This document shows, piece by piece, positions 1-6,674 of a DNA stretch of 8,741 nucleotides (the stretch's first letter is position 1; each line of letters begins with the position of its first letter). The notes under the pieces were generated by a model. It was not told where the DNA came from. It saw only the letters and a program-made list of their open reading frames with translations, and did no database searches. This stretch comes from JADJLQ01 sp964396995 (GTDB taxonomy: Bacteria; Bacteroidota; Bacteroidia; Chitinophagales; Saprospiraceae). The DNA is taken from contig CAYNIG010000207.1 of assembly GCA_964396995.1 (NCBI GenBank), positions 1 to 8,741 on the forward strand. Direction: 5' to 3'. Both the position numbers and the translations under genes were made by a program.

Positions 1-20
1 TTTTTGAATACAGATTATAA

Positions 21-104
21 ATGGATTTATCTGACCACAGTGTAGCTGATTTATTTAAAGTAGCCCTGCGTAATTTGAAAGTAAAAACAGACCTAATCCA
101 ATAA
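21..104 (+). other. short unassigned ORF or gene tail upstream of surE
   Basis: An ATG-started frame of 27 codons runs to a TAA 32 bases before the surE ATG. An in-frame TAA lies directly before its ATG, so it is not a simple continuation of an upstream reading frame as the sequence stands. A second frame is open from base 1 to a TAG at 43-45 (ending ..YLTTV) and could be the true C-terminus of an upstream + strand gene. The codons look plausible, but the peptide matches nothing I recognise, and at this length an open frame in AT-rich DNA is weak evidence. It could be a micro-ORF, the end of a gene read in a shifted frame, or chance. Confidence 0.2.
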
Positions 105-136
105 CTGGTAATTTTTAAAATTTGCTGAATAATCAA

Positions 137-904
137 ATGTCAAAACCACTTATACTTATCACCAACGACGACGGACTATTTGCACCCGGAATTAAAGCTT
201 TGACCAATATCGCGGCCTCCTTTGGAGATATAGTCATAGTAGCCCCGGACAGTCCGCAATCCGGCCAGGGCCATGCAGTGACCTTAGACAAACCACTCAG
301 AATAAATAAGGTGCATACATTTAATAATGCTGAAGCTTATGAATGCTCAGGCACACCGGCGGACTGTGTAAAACTTGCTAAACATTTATTGCTGAAAGAT
401 AAAAAAGTAGATCTCTGCCTTTCCGGGATTAATCATGGTGCCAATTCCTCCATTAACATTATCTATTCCGGTACTATGTCAGCAGCAATGGAAGCCAGTA
501 TAGAAGGAATAAACTCTATCGGTTTTTCATTGCTTGATTTTTCGTTTGAAGCCGACTTTGATGCATCTGCTTCCTATGTAAGATCGATAATTGAAAAAAC
601 GCTTAAACATGGGTTGCCTCATACCAATCTTTTAAACGTAAACATCCCGAAGCTTAAAAAACACGAAATAAAAGGAATAAAGGTTTGCCGGCAGGCAGAA
701 GGCAGATGGATAGAGGAATTTGCCGAAGGCACTGACCCAAGGGGACAAAAATATTATTGGCTGAGTGGTAAATTTGTAACGGAAGACGACATTGAAGGCA
801 CTGACGAATGGGCTCTGAGGAATGGATATATCTCTATAGTGCCATCCGGCCACAATCTTACCCGCCATCAGGCCATTGAACCATTAAAACATTTTGAAGA
901 ATGA
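137..904 (+). CDS. surE: 5'/3'-nucleotidase SurE
   Basis: SurE is a metal-dependent phosphatase that removes 5'- or 3'-phosphates from nucleoside monophosphates and, in some species, acts on short polyphosphate; it is cytosolic. From the ATG at 137 the protein has 255 residues, normal for the family. The family hallmarks are all present: the N-terminal TNDDG motif (metal-binding Asp11 and Asp12), the SGQGH loop (Ser42), SGTPADCV (about 71-78), SGINHGAN (Asn99) and the YSGTMSAAMEA helix. The frame is open back to a TTG at 122, but the ATG at 137 puts NDDG at the usual distance from the N-terminus and is preferred. No Shine-Dalgarno sequence is seen, as is usual in Bacteroidota. The stop overlaps the ATG of the following membrane-protein gene (ATGA, 901-904), which suggests coupled translation with the lpxB cluster. 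Identification is secure; the physiological substrate here is not shown by sequence. Confidence 0.96.
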   Translation: MSKPLILITNDDGLFAPGIKALTNIAASFGDIVIVAPDSPQSGQGHAVTLDKPLRINKVHTFNNAEAYECSGTPADCVKLAKHLLLKDKKVDLCLSGINHGANSSINIIYSGTMSAAMEASIEGINSIGFSLLDFSFEADFDASASYVRSIIEKTLKHGLPHTNLLNVNIPKLKKHEIKGIKVCRQAEGRWIEEFAEGTDPRGQKYYWLSGKFVTEDDIEGTDEWALRNGYISIVPSGHNLTRHQAIEPLKHFEE

Positions 905-1221
905 AAAATCTCCTTTTTAGAATATTTAACTATGATAAAATGTTGAATGGCCTCATACTCGGTTTATTTTTACCGATCACCCTTTTTGCCATATTGATTA
1001 TGGTATTTGAATCAGCAGGTATCTTACAATCCGGTGCTAAAGACCAAACTATGCATTTACTCAGGCCCAGAACCATAGCTTTGGTATCTTTATGTATAAA
1101 TGCATTACTCATGAATTTATTGAGTAAAATGAAATGGTTTCAAAGTATGCGGGGACTCACTCTATCTACATTCGTTTGTGTAGTCCTATGGCTGGTTAAG
1201 TATTACAAAGAACTCTGGTAA
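901..1221 (+). CDS. small three-helix membrane protein, function unknown
   Basis: The gene encodes 106 residues and starts in an ATGA overlap with surE; its stop lies 7 bases before the lpxB ATG, so it is embedded in a translationally coupled unit. Three hydrophobic segments are visible, at about residues 14-37, 57-74 and 86-99. The loops between them include basic patches (LRPR at 54-57, KMKWFQSMR at 76-84), and the C-terminal tail is YYKELW. There is no signal peptide, lipobox, cysteine pair or recognisable catalytic motif. I do not recognise a named family. Its place between surE and lpxB suggests an inner-membrane role linked to envelope or lipid A synthesis, but this is inference from position only. 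The coupled start and hydrophobic periodicity make it very likely a real gene. Confidence 0.85.
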   Translation: MKNLLFRIFNYDKMLNGLILGLFLPITLFAILIMVFESAGILQSGAKDQTMHLLRPRTIALVSLCINALLMNLLSKMKWFQSMRGLTLSTFVCVVLWLVKYYKELW

Positions 1222-1228
1222 TCAACTA

Positions 1229-2332
1229 ATGAAATATTTTATTATTGCCGGAGAAGCGTCGGGCGATCTGCACGGATCCAGATTGGTGGCAAGGTTAAAA
1301 GAATTGGATCAGGCGGCAGACATCAAAGCCTGGGGTGGAGACCTGATGTCAGCCGCAGGAGCAGACATTTTAAAACATTACAGGGAGCTGGCCTTTATGG
1401 GTTTTGTAGAAGTAATTTTTAATATCAGAACCATTTTAAAAAACTTCAAGGTTTGTAAAAATCAAATTGAATCATTTAAGCCCGATGCAATCATTTTTAT
1501 AGATTACCCGGGATTTAATTTAAGATTGGTTCAATGGGCAAAATCAAGAGGATTTAATACATTTTATTACATTTCACCTCAGCTCTGGGCATGGAAAGAA
1601 AATAGGGTAAAACATATCAAATCTTCAGTGGATAAATTATTCACGATACTTCCTTTTGAAAATGATTTTTACAAAAAACACGAAGTATACCCGGAATTTG
1701 TAGGCCATCCGTTATTGGAAATAATCAAAGATTTTGTACCCAACGAGCAAGTTTCGCAACAACTGAAGAATAAACAAGTATTGGCACTGTTGCCGGGAAG
1801 CAGAAAACAGGAGGTAGCCAAAATGTTGCCCGTTTTCTTAGATACCGCCGGATCATTCCCGGAATATACACCGGTAATTGCAGCAGCACCTTCTTTGCCG
1901 ATAGGATTTTACTCTGAGATAATTAAAGCCTCAAAATCAAAGTCTTCTCCGATCATTATACAATCTCAAACCTACAGCATCCTCAATGCAGCTTCGCTTG
2001 CCTGGGTAAGCTCAGGAACTGCTACCTTAGAAACAGCCTTATTTGGTGTTCCTCAAATAGTATGTTATGCCGGAAACAAGATCTCTTACCTTATAGCTAA
2101 GCGGTTGGTTAAAATCAAATATATCTCACTCGTAAATTTAATTCTTGACAAACCCTTGCTTATAGAATTGATTCAGGATGATTTCAATACCATAAATCTG
2201 GAGAAGGAAACAAAATCATTAAATTTTAAATATTTAAAAGAAGAGTATCAGCATTTATTTGAACTGTTATTACCCGATAATGCCTCCTATAAAGTAGCTC
2301 AATCTATCATAAAATCAGTATTAAAATCATGA
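1229..2332 (+). CDS. lpxB: lipid-A-disaccharide synthase LpxB
   Basis: LpxB (glycosyltransferase family 19) joins lipid X (2,3-diacylglucosamine-1-phosphate) to UDP-2,3-diacylglucosamine to form the lipid A disaccharide, on the cytoplasmic face of the inner membrane. The 367-residue length is normal. Visible hallmarks in order are AGEASGD (7-13), ELAFMGFVEV (53-62), FIDYPGFN (90-97), YISPQLWAWK (114-123), FVGHPL (157-162), LLPGSRKQEV (187-196), SSGTATLE (261-268) and KRLVKIKYISLVNL (291-304). Asp92 and Arg192 align with Asp98 and Arg201 of the E. coli enzyme, which are known to be essential. PGFN replaces the enterobacterial PDFN, which I regard as normal family variation. The start lies 7 bases after the preceding stop, and the end overlaps the next gene by ATGA, so the gene sits in the middle of a coupled cluster. 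No other lipid A gene is visible in the window. Confidence 0.97.
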   Translation: MKYFIIAGEASGDLHGSRLVARLKELDQAADIKAWGGDLMSAAGADILKHYRELAFMGFVEVIFNIRTILKNFKVCKNQIESFKPDAIIFIDYPGFNLRLVQWAKSRGFNTFYYISPQLWAWKENRVKHIKSSVDKLFTILPFENDFYKKHEVYPEFVGHPLLEIIKDFVPNEQVSQQLKNKQVLALLPGSRKQEVAKMLPVFLDTAGSFPEYTPVIAAAPSLPIGFYSEIIKASKSKSSPIIIQSQTYSILNAASLAWVSSGTATLETALFGVPQIVCYAGNKISYLIAKRLVKIKYISLVNLILDKPLLIELIQDDFNTINLEKETKSLNFKYLKEEYQHLFELLLPDNASYKVAQSIIKSVLKS

Positions 2333-2799
2333 AAACAATCTTTGTATTCCTCATTATCACTCTGTCTGCCTGCAACTTCCAAACCACCGTATTCCTGGTG
2401 AGGCATGCGGAAAAGGTCGATGATAGCCGTGATCCCGATCTAAGTGAGGCCGGTAAAAAAAGAGCAGAAGTACTAGCAGACCTGTTGAAAAATGAAGACA
2501 TCAAAGAAATTTATACTACCCCATTTAAGCGGACTATGCAGACAGGTACTCCTCTGGCTTCCAGGAATAACTTAAAATTAAAAATGTACAAAGCAGATTC
2601 CTTGAACGCATTTGCCAATCAACTCTTAAAAACTAAAAAAAATACTCTGGTAGTAGGTCATAGTAATACTACGATTAGCCTTTTAGATGCTTTGGGCACA
2701 GAGCATCAAATAAAGAAAATAGCGGATAGTGACTATGGCAACCTTTTTAAGCTCACATTGAATGGTAAGAAAAAAATAGTAGAGGAACTACGATATTAA
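2329..2799 (+). CDS. histidine phosphatase superfamily lipoprotein
   Basis: This 156-residue protein begins with a short hydrophobic signal and a lipobox, LSAC, with Cys15 as the expected lipidation site, so it is probably anchored in the envelope and faces the periplasm. The mature part is a compact histidine phosphatase domain. LVRHAEK carries the catalytic Arg25-His26, TTPFKRTMQT supplies the second arginine (Arg68), and VVGHSNT supplies the second histidine (His111). In this superfamily His26 would be phosphorylated during catalysis. The size fits small SixA/Ais-like members rather than full phosphoglycerate mutases. Its ATG overlaps the lpxB stop (ATGA), implying coupled expression. The substrate is not shown. 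Since E. coli Ais, another envelope histidine phosphatase, acts on LPS heptose phosphate, an LPS or other envelope phosphate substrate is a reasonable guess. A general phosphomonoesterase is the alternative. Confidence 0.9.
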   Translation: MKTIFVFLIITLSACNFQTTVFLVRHAEKVDDSRDPDLSEAGKKRAEVLADLLKNEDIKEIYTTPFKRTMQTGTPLASRNNLKLKMYKADSLNAFANQLLKTKKNTLVVGHSNTTISLLDALGTEHQIKKIADSDYGNLFKLTLNGKKKIVEELRY

Positions 2800-2801
2800 A
2801 G

Positions 2802-2817
2802 CATCCACAAATGGGTG
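2802..2817 (+). terminator. weak hairpin after the lpxB cluster, possible terminator
   Basis: CATCCA (2802-2807) can pair with TGGGTG (2812-2817) around the loop CAAA, giving a 6-bp stem with one G-T pair. A T-rich stretch (2820-2850) follows, broken by other bases. It lies two bases after the phosphatase stop and before a separately started gene, which is the right place for a terminator. The stem is short and there is no clean U-run, so the call is tentative. Confidence 0.3.
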
Positions 2818-2843
2818 ACTTCATTTATTCGTTTTCTTTTCTT

Positions 2844-2851
2844 TAATTTTA
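2844..2851 (+). promoter_or_regulatory. possible -7 box (TAATTTTA) for the DUF6580 gene
   Basis: TAATTTTA matches seven of the eight positions of the Bacteroidota -7 box TAnnTTTG and ends 17 bases before the ATG at 2869. No good TTTG is present at the usual distance upstream; the nearest is TTTA at 2824-2827. In T-rich DNA such near matches occur by chance, so this is weak support for a promoter separating this gene from the lpxB cluster. Confidence 0.25.
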
Positions 2852-2868
2852 CGTTTTAATTCGATGAC

Positions 2869-3429
2869 ATGAAAAACATAAATAAATTTAGTCTCATAAT
2901 TGGATTGATCATAGCCGGAGTGATGAGCAGGATTATACCGCATCTTCCAAATTTTACGGCCGTAGGAGCAACCGCATTGTTCGCTGGCTCAATGATCAAA
3001 CCAAAATGGTTGGCCTATTTACTCCCTTTATTTATTCTTTGGCTTTCGGATTTATTTCTCAATAATGGGATTTATAAAACATTGTATCCCGAATACTACA
3101 AAGGATGGGTATGGTCTGGTAGCCTTTGGGTATATACCGGATTCGTACTCATTACTATGTTAGGGAGTTATTATATCCAAGAAATAAAAATAAAATCGGT
3201 TTTAAAAGCAAGTGTAAGTGCTTCCATGTTGTTTTTTCTCCTGACCAATTTTGGGGTTTGGATCAATAATCCACTGTGGTCACAGTCATTTGGTGGCCTG
3301 ATGAAATGCTATACTTTTGCCTTACCTTTTTTCTGGAACACACTGGCCGCGGATCTTTTGTTTAGTGGACTGATATTCGGTATTTATGTTTATGTTAGAG
3401 AAAAGGGATTAATTGCCAATAAAGTTTAA
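2869..3429 (+). CDS. DUF6580-type polytopic membrane protein
   Basis: This 186-residue protein consists of about six hydrophobic segments (roughly residues 8-22, 28-42, 46-66, 82-101, 111-128 and 149-175). It carries the conserved features I associate with the DUF6580 'putative transport protein' family: an N-terminal RIIPHLPNFTAVGATALFAG-like stretch (21-40), the segment NFGVWINN (127-134) and a late WNTLAADLLFSG helix (156-167). The overall layout recalls small integral-membrane substrate-binding subunits of vitamin transporters, but no energising ATPase lies beside it here and no substrate can be read from the sequence. It is separated by 69 bases from the lpxB cluster and is convergent with the large hydrolase gene downstream. 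I see no cobalamin or other riboswitch in the short leader. Family assignment is from memory of the motif pattern. Confidence 0.8.
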   Translation: MKNINKFSLIIGLIIAGVMSRIIPHLPNFTAVGATALFAGSMIKPKWLAYLLPLFILWLSDLFLNNGIYKTLYPEYYKGWVWSGSLWVYTGFVLITMLGSYYIQEIKIKSVLKASVSASMLFFLLTNFGVWINNPLWSQSFGGLMKCYTFALPFFWNTLAADLLFSGLIFGIYVYVREKGLIANKV

Positions 3430-3478
3430 CATCATCATCCTGTTGATTGATTTCTAAGTATCCGGTATTTTATTTATT

Positions 3479-5260
3479 TTATTCTACTGCCCTCACTACG
3501 GGTAATAATACGTGACTTGGGTAAGTATTACCATGATAAATACTTTGCTGAGCTACCCTGGTTTCAGCGCTGGTACCCAATGGTGCCCCAGTATTGGGAT
3601 TGCGATCAAACTGCGGAAAATTGCTAGAAGTAATGTCAATTCTGATCCTATGTCTTGGTAAAAAGACATTTGCGGTACCGGTCATTTCAATATTGTATTC
3701 GTAAACCTGGCCAGGATTCAATAACCGGGGATTATCTAATCCTTCTCTAAATTTCGCCCTGAGGATACCTTCTGAAACAGGCATCGATTTTCCATCAGGA
3801 TACACATCAATCAATTTAATCATCCAATCGGTATCCCTGGCATCGGTTGCGGCAAATAATTTAATTTTTACTGGTCCCGCAATAGTTAATGGGGCTGTTA
3901 AAAAATCTGAACTATATACCAGAACATCTTCCCTTCTCTCTATAGGCCTTTGATCAGCCGGGCCTGCATCTGTGGGTGTGCCGCAACAATTATTGCCACC
4001 CAAAGTAATTACAGGATTGAGTGGATCATAAGCATATTTATCTATGCCTCCGGTGTTAGGCTGCTCTGAAACCAATAGTCCATTACCTGTAACCGAGTTG
4101 GCTTTACCTCCACTGGTAAGGTATAAGGGGGTATATTTAGTATCGGGTAATGGGTAGTCTTTTTCACTGCGCCATTTATTTATTCCCATATAAAACAACT
4201 GGACAGGGTCTTCCCTATCGAGTCCATTTTTTATTCCTTTTAAATGAAAATCGTAGAATTTAAGCTCCCGATCAAACATTTTCATATTTGCATTCACTCC
4301 AAAATCCACCCCACCATAGGATTGGCTGGGACCATGTCCCCACGGTCCTATAATCATTCTCGTACCTGCCCTGGCTGAAGCCGTGGCAGCATTTTTTTTC
4401 ATGCCTATATAGCCGTTTATAGTACCCATCAAAAATATGTCGAACCAACCACCATATACATGGGCTGGGACATTCATCTTATTAAAGCGTTCTTCATCGC
4501 TAATTGATTTCCAATAGTCATCATAGCTTTCATGCTGAAGCCAGTCTCGATAATGTTTTACCGCGTATCCGGCACTTTTCAGATCACCCGTATTTAAAGG
4601 TAGATGCCGCAGTATATTTTCATATTTTAATTCTTCAGGAGTATAGGACTCCGTATGCCAGTATTGAGGCAACATGATACGATTGGGCATGCGCACTACA
4701 CCCCATCCGTAATTAAAACTTAGCCTGAAAGCACCACCCATAGTAAGCCAGTTAGCATAAATATTAGTACTTGCCAGGCCAGGAAAAGCGCAGACCAGGT
4801 GCGGGGGAGCCTGACTCATTGCAGCCCATTGATTATGACCTAGATAACTTCCGCCTTGAGTGCCTACTTTCCCATTTGAAAACGGTTGGGAAGCAGCCCA
4901 CTCTATCACATCATAGCCATCCTTAGATTCATCCCGGAAAGGTTCCCATTTACCTTCACTTTCATATCTGCCTCTAACATCTGCAAAGACTACTGCGTAA
5001 CCGTATTGTGCAAATTTTATTTTATCCTGATGCCCTCCATCCCTCTGCACACCATAGCAAGTACGGATCACGATGGTGGGATACTTACCCGGCTTGGCAG
5101 GTAAATAAACATCTGCAAATAATTTAGTACCGTCTCTAAGAGGAATTGTTTTATACCTTTCAATTTTTATTTCGTTGTTTATCAATTCACCCTGTGAGCT
5201 GAGTGGCTGCCAAAGTAAAATCACGAGGAAGTTCAGGATTACTATTTTTATTGGTTTCAT
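3479..5260 (-). CDS. exported CocE/NonD family hydrolase (X-Pro dipeptidyl-peptidase S15-like)
   Basis: From the ATG at 5258-5260 the protein has 593 residues. A TTG eight codons upstream also opens the frame, but the ATG gives a normal signal peptide: a basic start, then IVILNFLVILLW, then a likely cleavage region around PLSSQG. The alpha/beta hydrolase domain carries the full S15/CocE triad: Ser138 in GGSYLGHNQW, Asp274 in YGGWFDIF and His309 in GPWGHGPS. An oxyanion-type CYGVQRDGG segment lies near residue 70. From about residue 330 a jelly-roll domain of the PepX C-terminal type follows, with an NCCG segment (Cys425-Cys426). Relatives cleave X-Pro dipeptides, alpha-amino-acid esters (including beta-lactam antibiotics) or cocaine-type esters; sequence alone does not decide between them. 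It probably acts in the periplasm or outside the cell. It is divergent from the serine hydrolase gene at 5417. Confidence 0.93.
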   Translation of the reverse strand: MKPIKIVILNFLVILLWQPLSSQGELINNEIKIERYKTIPLRDGTKLFADVYLPAKPGKYPTIVIRTCYGVQRDGGHQDKIKFAQYGYAVVFADVRGRYESEGKWEPFRDESKDGYDVIEWAASQPFSNGKVGTQGGSYLGHNQWAAMSQAPPHLVCAFPGLASTNIYANWLTMGGAFRLSFNYGWGVVRMPNRIMLPQYWHTESYTPEELKYENILRHLPLNTGDLKSAGYAVKHYRDWLQHESYDDYWKSISDEERFNKMNVPAHVYGGWFDIFLMGTINGYIGMKKNAATASARAGTRMIIGPWGHGPSQSYGGVDFGVNANMKMFDRELKFYDFHLKGIKNGLDREDPVQLFYMGINKWRSEKDYPLPDTKYTPLYLTSGGKANSVTGNGLLVSEQPNTGGIDKYAYDPLNPVITLGGNNCCGTPTDAGPADQRPIERREDVLVYSSDFLTAPLTIAGPVKIKLFAATDARDTDWMIKLIDVYPDGKSMPVSEGILRAKFREGLDNPRLLNPGQVYEYNIEMTGTANVFLPRHRIRIDITSSNFPQFDRNPNTGAPLGTSAETRVAQQSIYHGNTYPSHVLLPVVRAVE

Positions 5261-5416
5261 TTTAATTTCCGGAATTATTTTCAATTAAAAAGGAAAGTAA
5301 ATTATGAAAAATATATTGGTTGAAATAGCTCAAAATGGCAGTATTGATAATTTTTTAATATTATAACCATTGAAGTGATTTACCTTAGTTTATTATACCT
5401 GATAAATTTATAGATT
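5261..5416. promoter_or_regulatory. divergent AT-rich intergenic region between two exported hydrolase genes
   Basis: This 156-bp gap separates the two outward-facing start codons and must hold both promoters. For the - strand gene, TTTG (CAAA at 5331-5334) and TATATTTT (AAAATATA at 5308-5315) are in order, but only 15 bases apart, shorter than the usual 19 or so. For the + strand gene, TACCTTAG (5381-5388) and TAAATTTA (5403-5410) are single-mismatch -7 candidates, and neither has a clear TTTG partner; the second is very close to the ATG. No strong palindrome or riboswitch-like structure is seen. The region is clearly regulatory by position, but individual boxes are uncertain. Confidence 0.4.
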
Positions 5417-6664
5417 ATGTCTTTCCGGTTTATTCTTTTAATAGCTTTCACTTTATTAGTCAAATCATCTTCAGCCCAGCAAAAACAAAACCAAAAAAGA
5501 TTCAAATTTCGTATCGATTCCATCATCCAATCCAATATCTCTCAAAAAAACATACCCGGAGCAGTCATTCTGATTAAAAAAGGAAAGAAATGTATCCTTC
5601 ACCAGTCCTTTGGCTTCGCCCAATTAAATGACATTGATGGTAAAACACTAAAAACGCCCATCAGGATGACTAAAAATCATATGTTTGACCTGGCTTCACT
5701 CACCAAGGTCGTAGGTACTACAACCAGCATCATGTATTTAGTGGACAAGGGATTATTAACAATAGATGACAAGGTCAGTAAGTATATTCCGGCATTTAAC
5801 TCGGCAGAGAAAGAAAATATCACCATCCGGCATTTATTGACCCATACCTCCGGCATGTATGCCTGGTATCCCATGTATTACAAATCATCTACCAAAAAGG
5901 AGACCTACCACCTTATCTCAACGTTGCCTTTACAAGATTCGATCGGCAAACTAAGAAAGTATAGTGACCTTGGTTTTACCATACTAGGTCAGATTATCGA
6001 GATTGTATCATCCTGCAATTTGGAGGAATTTGTACAGAAATACATCTTCAAATCTTTACGAATGCGACATACTTATTACAATCCGTTGAACGAAAAAAAT
6101 GAGTTTAAAATCGCATCTACATCATTTGGCAATCCGTATGAAAAAAGAATGGTATACGATACTTCGCTCCATATGAGACCTCAGGATATAGATCCCTCCA
6201 GTTGGCATAGCTGGAGAACTTATACTCTGACCGGTGAGGTAAATGACGGCAATACATGGTATGCCAATGAAGGTGTTTCGGGAGCAGCAGGATTGTTTTC
6301 CACTGCTGCTGATTTGCAAAAAATAGTGGATTTATTACTCTATGGTGGAACCATCAGAGGGAAGCAATTTATCTCCCCCAAAACCATAGAGCTTTTTCTT
6401 ACCAAAGATCAGTTTCAAAATGGACTGGGCTGGATGATGGATACCGCTAATTCTGTTATTAAGGATGGACCTGATGGCAGTTTTGGACATACCGGATTCA
6501 CCGGGACGAGTATCTCTGTGATACCGGCATACAATGTTTCTATGATAATACTCACAAACAGGCAACAATCTGGATTATCAGCTGCTGGAAATTATTCTGA
6601 CTTGAGTACTATGAGAAAAACCTTGTTTAAAACAGTTGCAGAATATTTAACTGACTCCAAATGA
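5417..6664 (+). CDS. exported serine hydrolase, beta-lactamase/PBP fold
   Basis: This 415-residue protein starts with a signal peptide (hydrophobic FILLIAFTLLV, likely cleavage after SSSA near residue 20). The catalytic set of the serine beta-lactamase/transpeptidase-like superfamily (Pfam Beta-lactamase) is present: SLTK with nucleophile Ser94 and Lys97, YSD at 182-184 in the place of the YxN motif, and HTG at 358-360 replacing KTG. The stretch EGVSGAAGLFSTAADL (285-300) is typical of Bacteroidota members, including the beta-lactamase-like domains fused to GH3 enzymes. No GH3 domain is present here. Relatives include class C beta-lactamases, PBP4*-type D-aminopeptidases and EstB-type esterases. 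The HTG and YSD variants fit esterase or D-peptide hydrolase activity at least as well as beta-lactamase activity. It converges on the TPR gene with only 10 bases between the stops. Confidence 0.92.
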   Translation: MSFRFILLIAFTLLVKSSSAQQKQNQKRFKFRIDSIIQSNISQKNIPGAVILIKKGKKCILHQSFGFAQLNDIDGKTLKTPIRMTKNHMFDLASLTKVVGTTTSIMYLVDKGLLTIDDKVSKYIPAFNSAEKENITIRHLLTHTSGMYAWYPMYYKSSTKKETYHLISTLPLQDSIGKLRKYSDLGFTILGQIIEIVSSCNLEEFVQKYIFKSLRMRHTYYNPLNEKNEFKIASTSFGNPYEKRMVYDTSLHMRPQDIDPSSWHSWRTYTLTGEVNDGNTWYANEGVSGAAGLFSTAADLQKIVDLLLYGGTIRGKQFISPKTIELFLTKDQFQNGLGWMMDTANSVIKDGPDGSFGHTGFTGTSISVIPAYNVSMIILTNRQQSGLSAAGNYSDLSTMRKTLFKTVAEYLTDSK

Positions 6665-6674
6665 TTCTATGAGA

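Noticed and set aside
1515..1530. Loss of a catalytic residue in LpxB (PGFN instead of PDFN)
   Set aside because: The essential E. coli Asp98 aligns with the preceding Asp92 in FIDYP, which is retained; the changed position is E. coli Asp101 and looks like normal variation.
2800..2868. A cobalamin or other riboswitch before the DUF6580 gene
   Set aside because: Only 69 bases are available and no riboswitch core elements are seen, so the space is too short for a cobalamin riboswitch.
3430..3478. A bidirectional terminator between the convergent DUF6580 and CocE-like genes
   Set aside because: The gap is T-rich but I could not find a convincing GC-containing stem, only partial pairing of ATCA and TGAT repeats.
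4886..5104. Open + strand frame inside the CocE-like hydrolase gene
   Set aside because: It is antisense to a well-supported enzyme with a complete catalytic triad, and its peptide shows no family features.
5677..6568. Several - strand frames (5677-5874, 6122-6319, 6335-6568) opposite the serine hydrolase
   Set aside because: They are short and antisense to a clear gene, with no start context or motif of their own.
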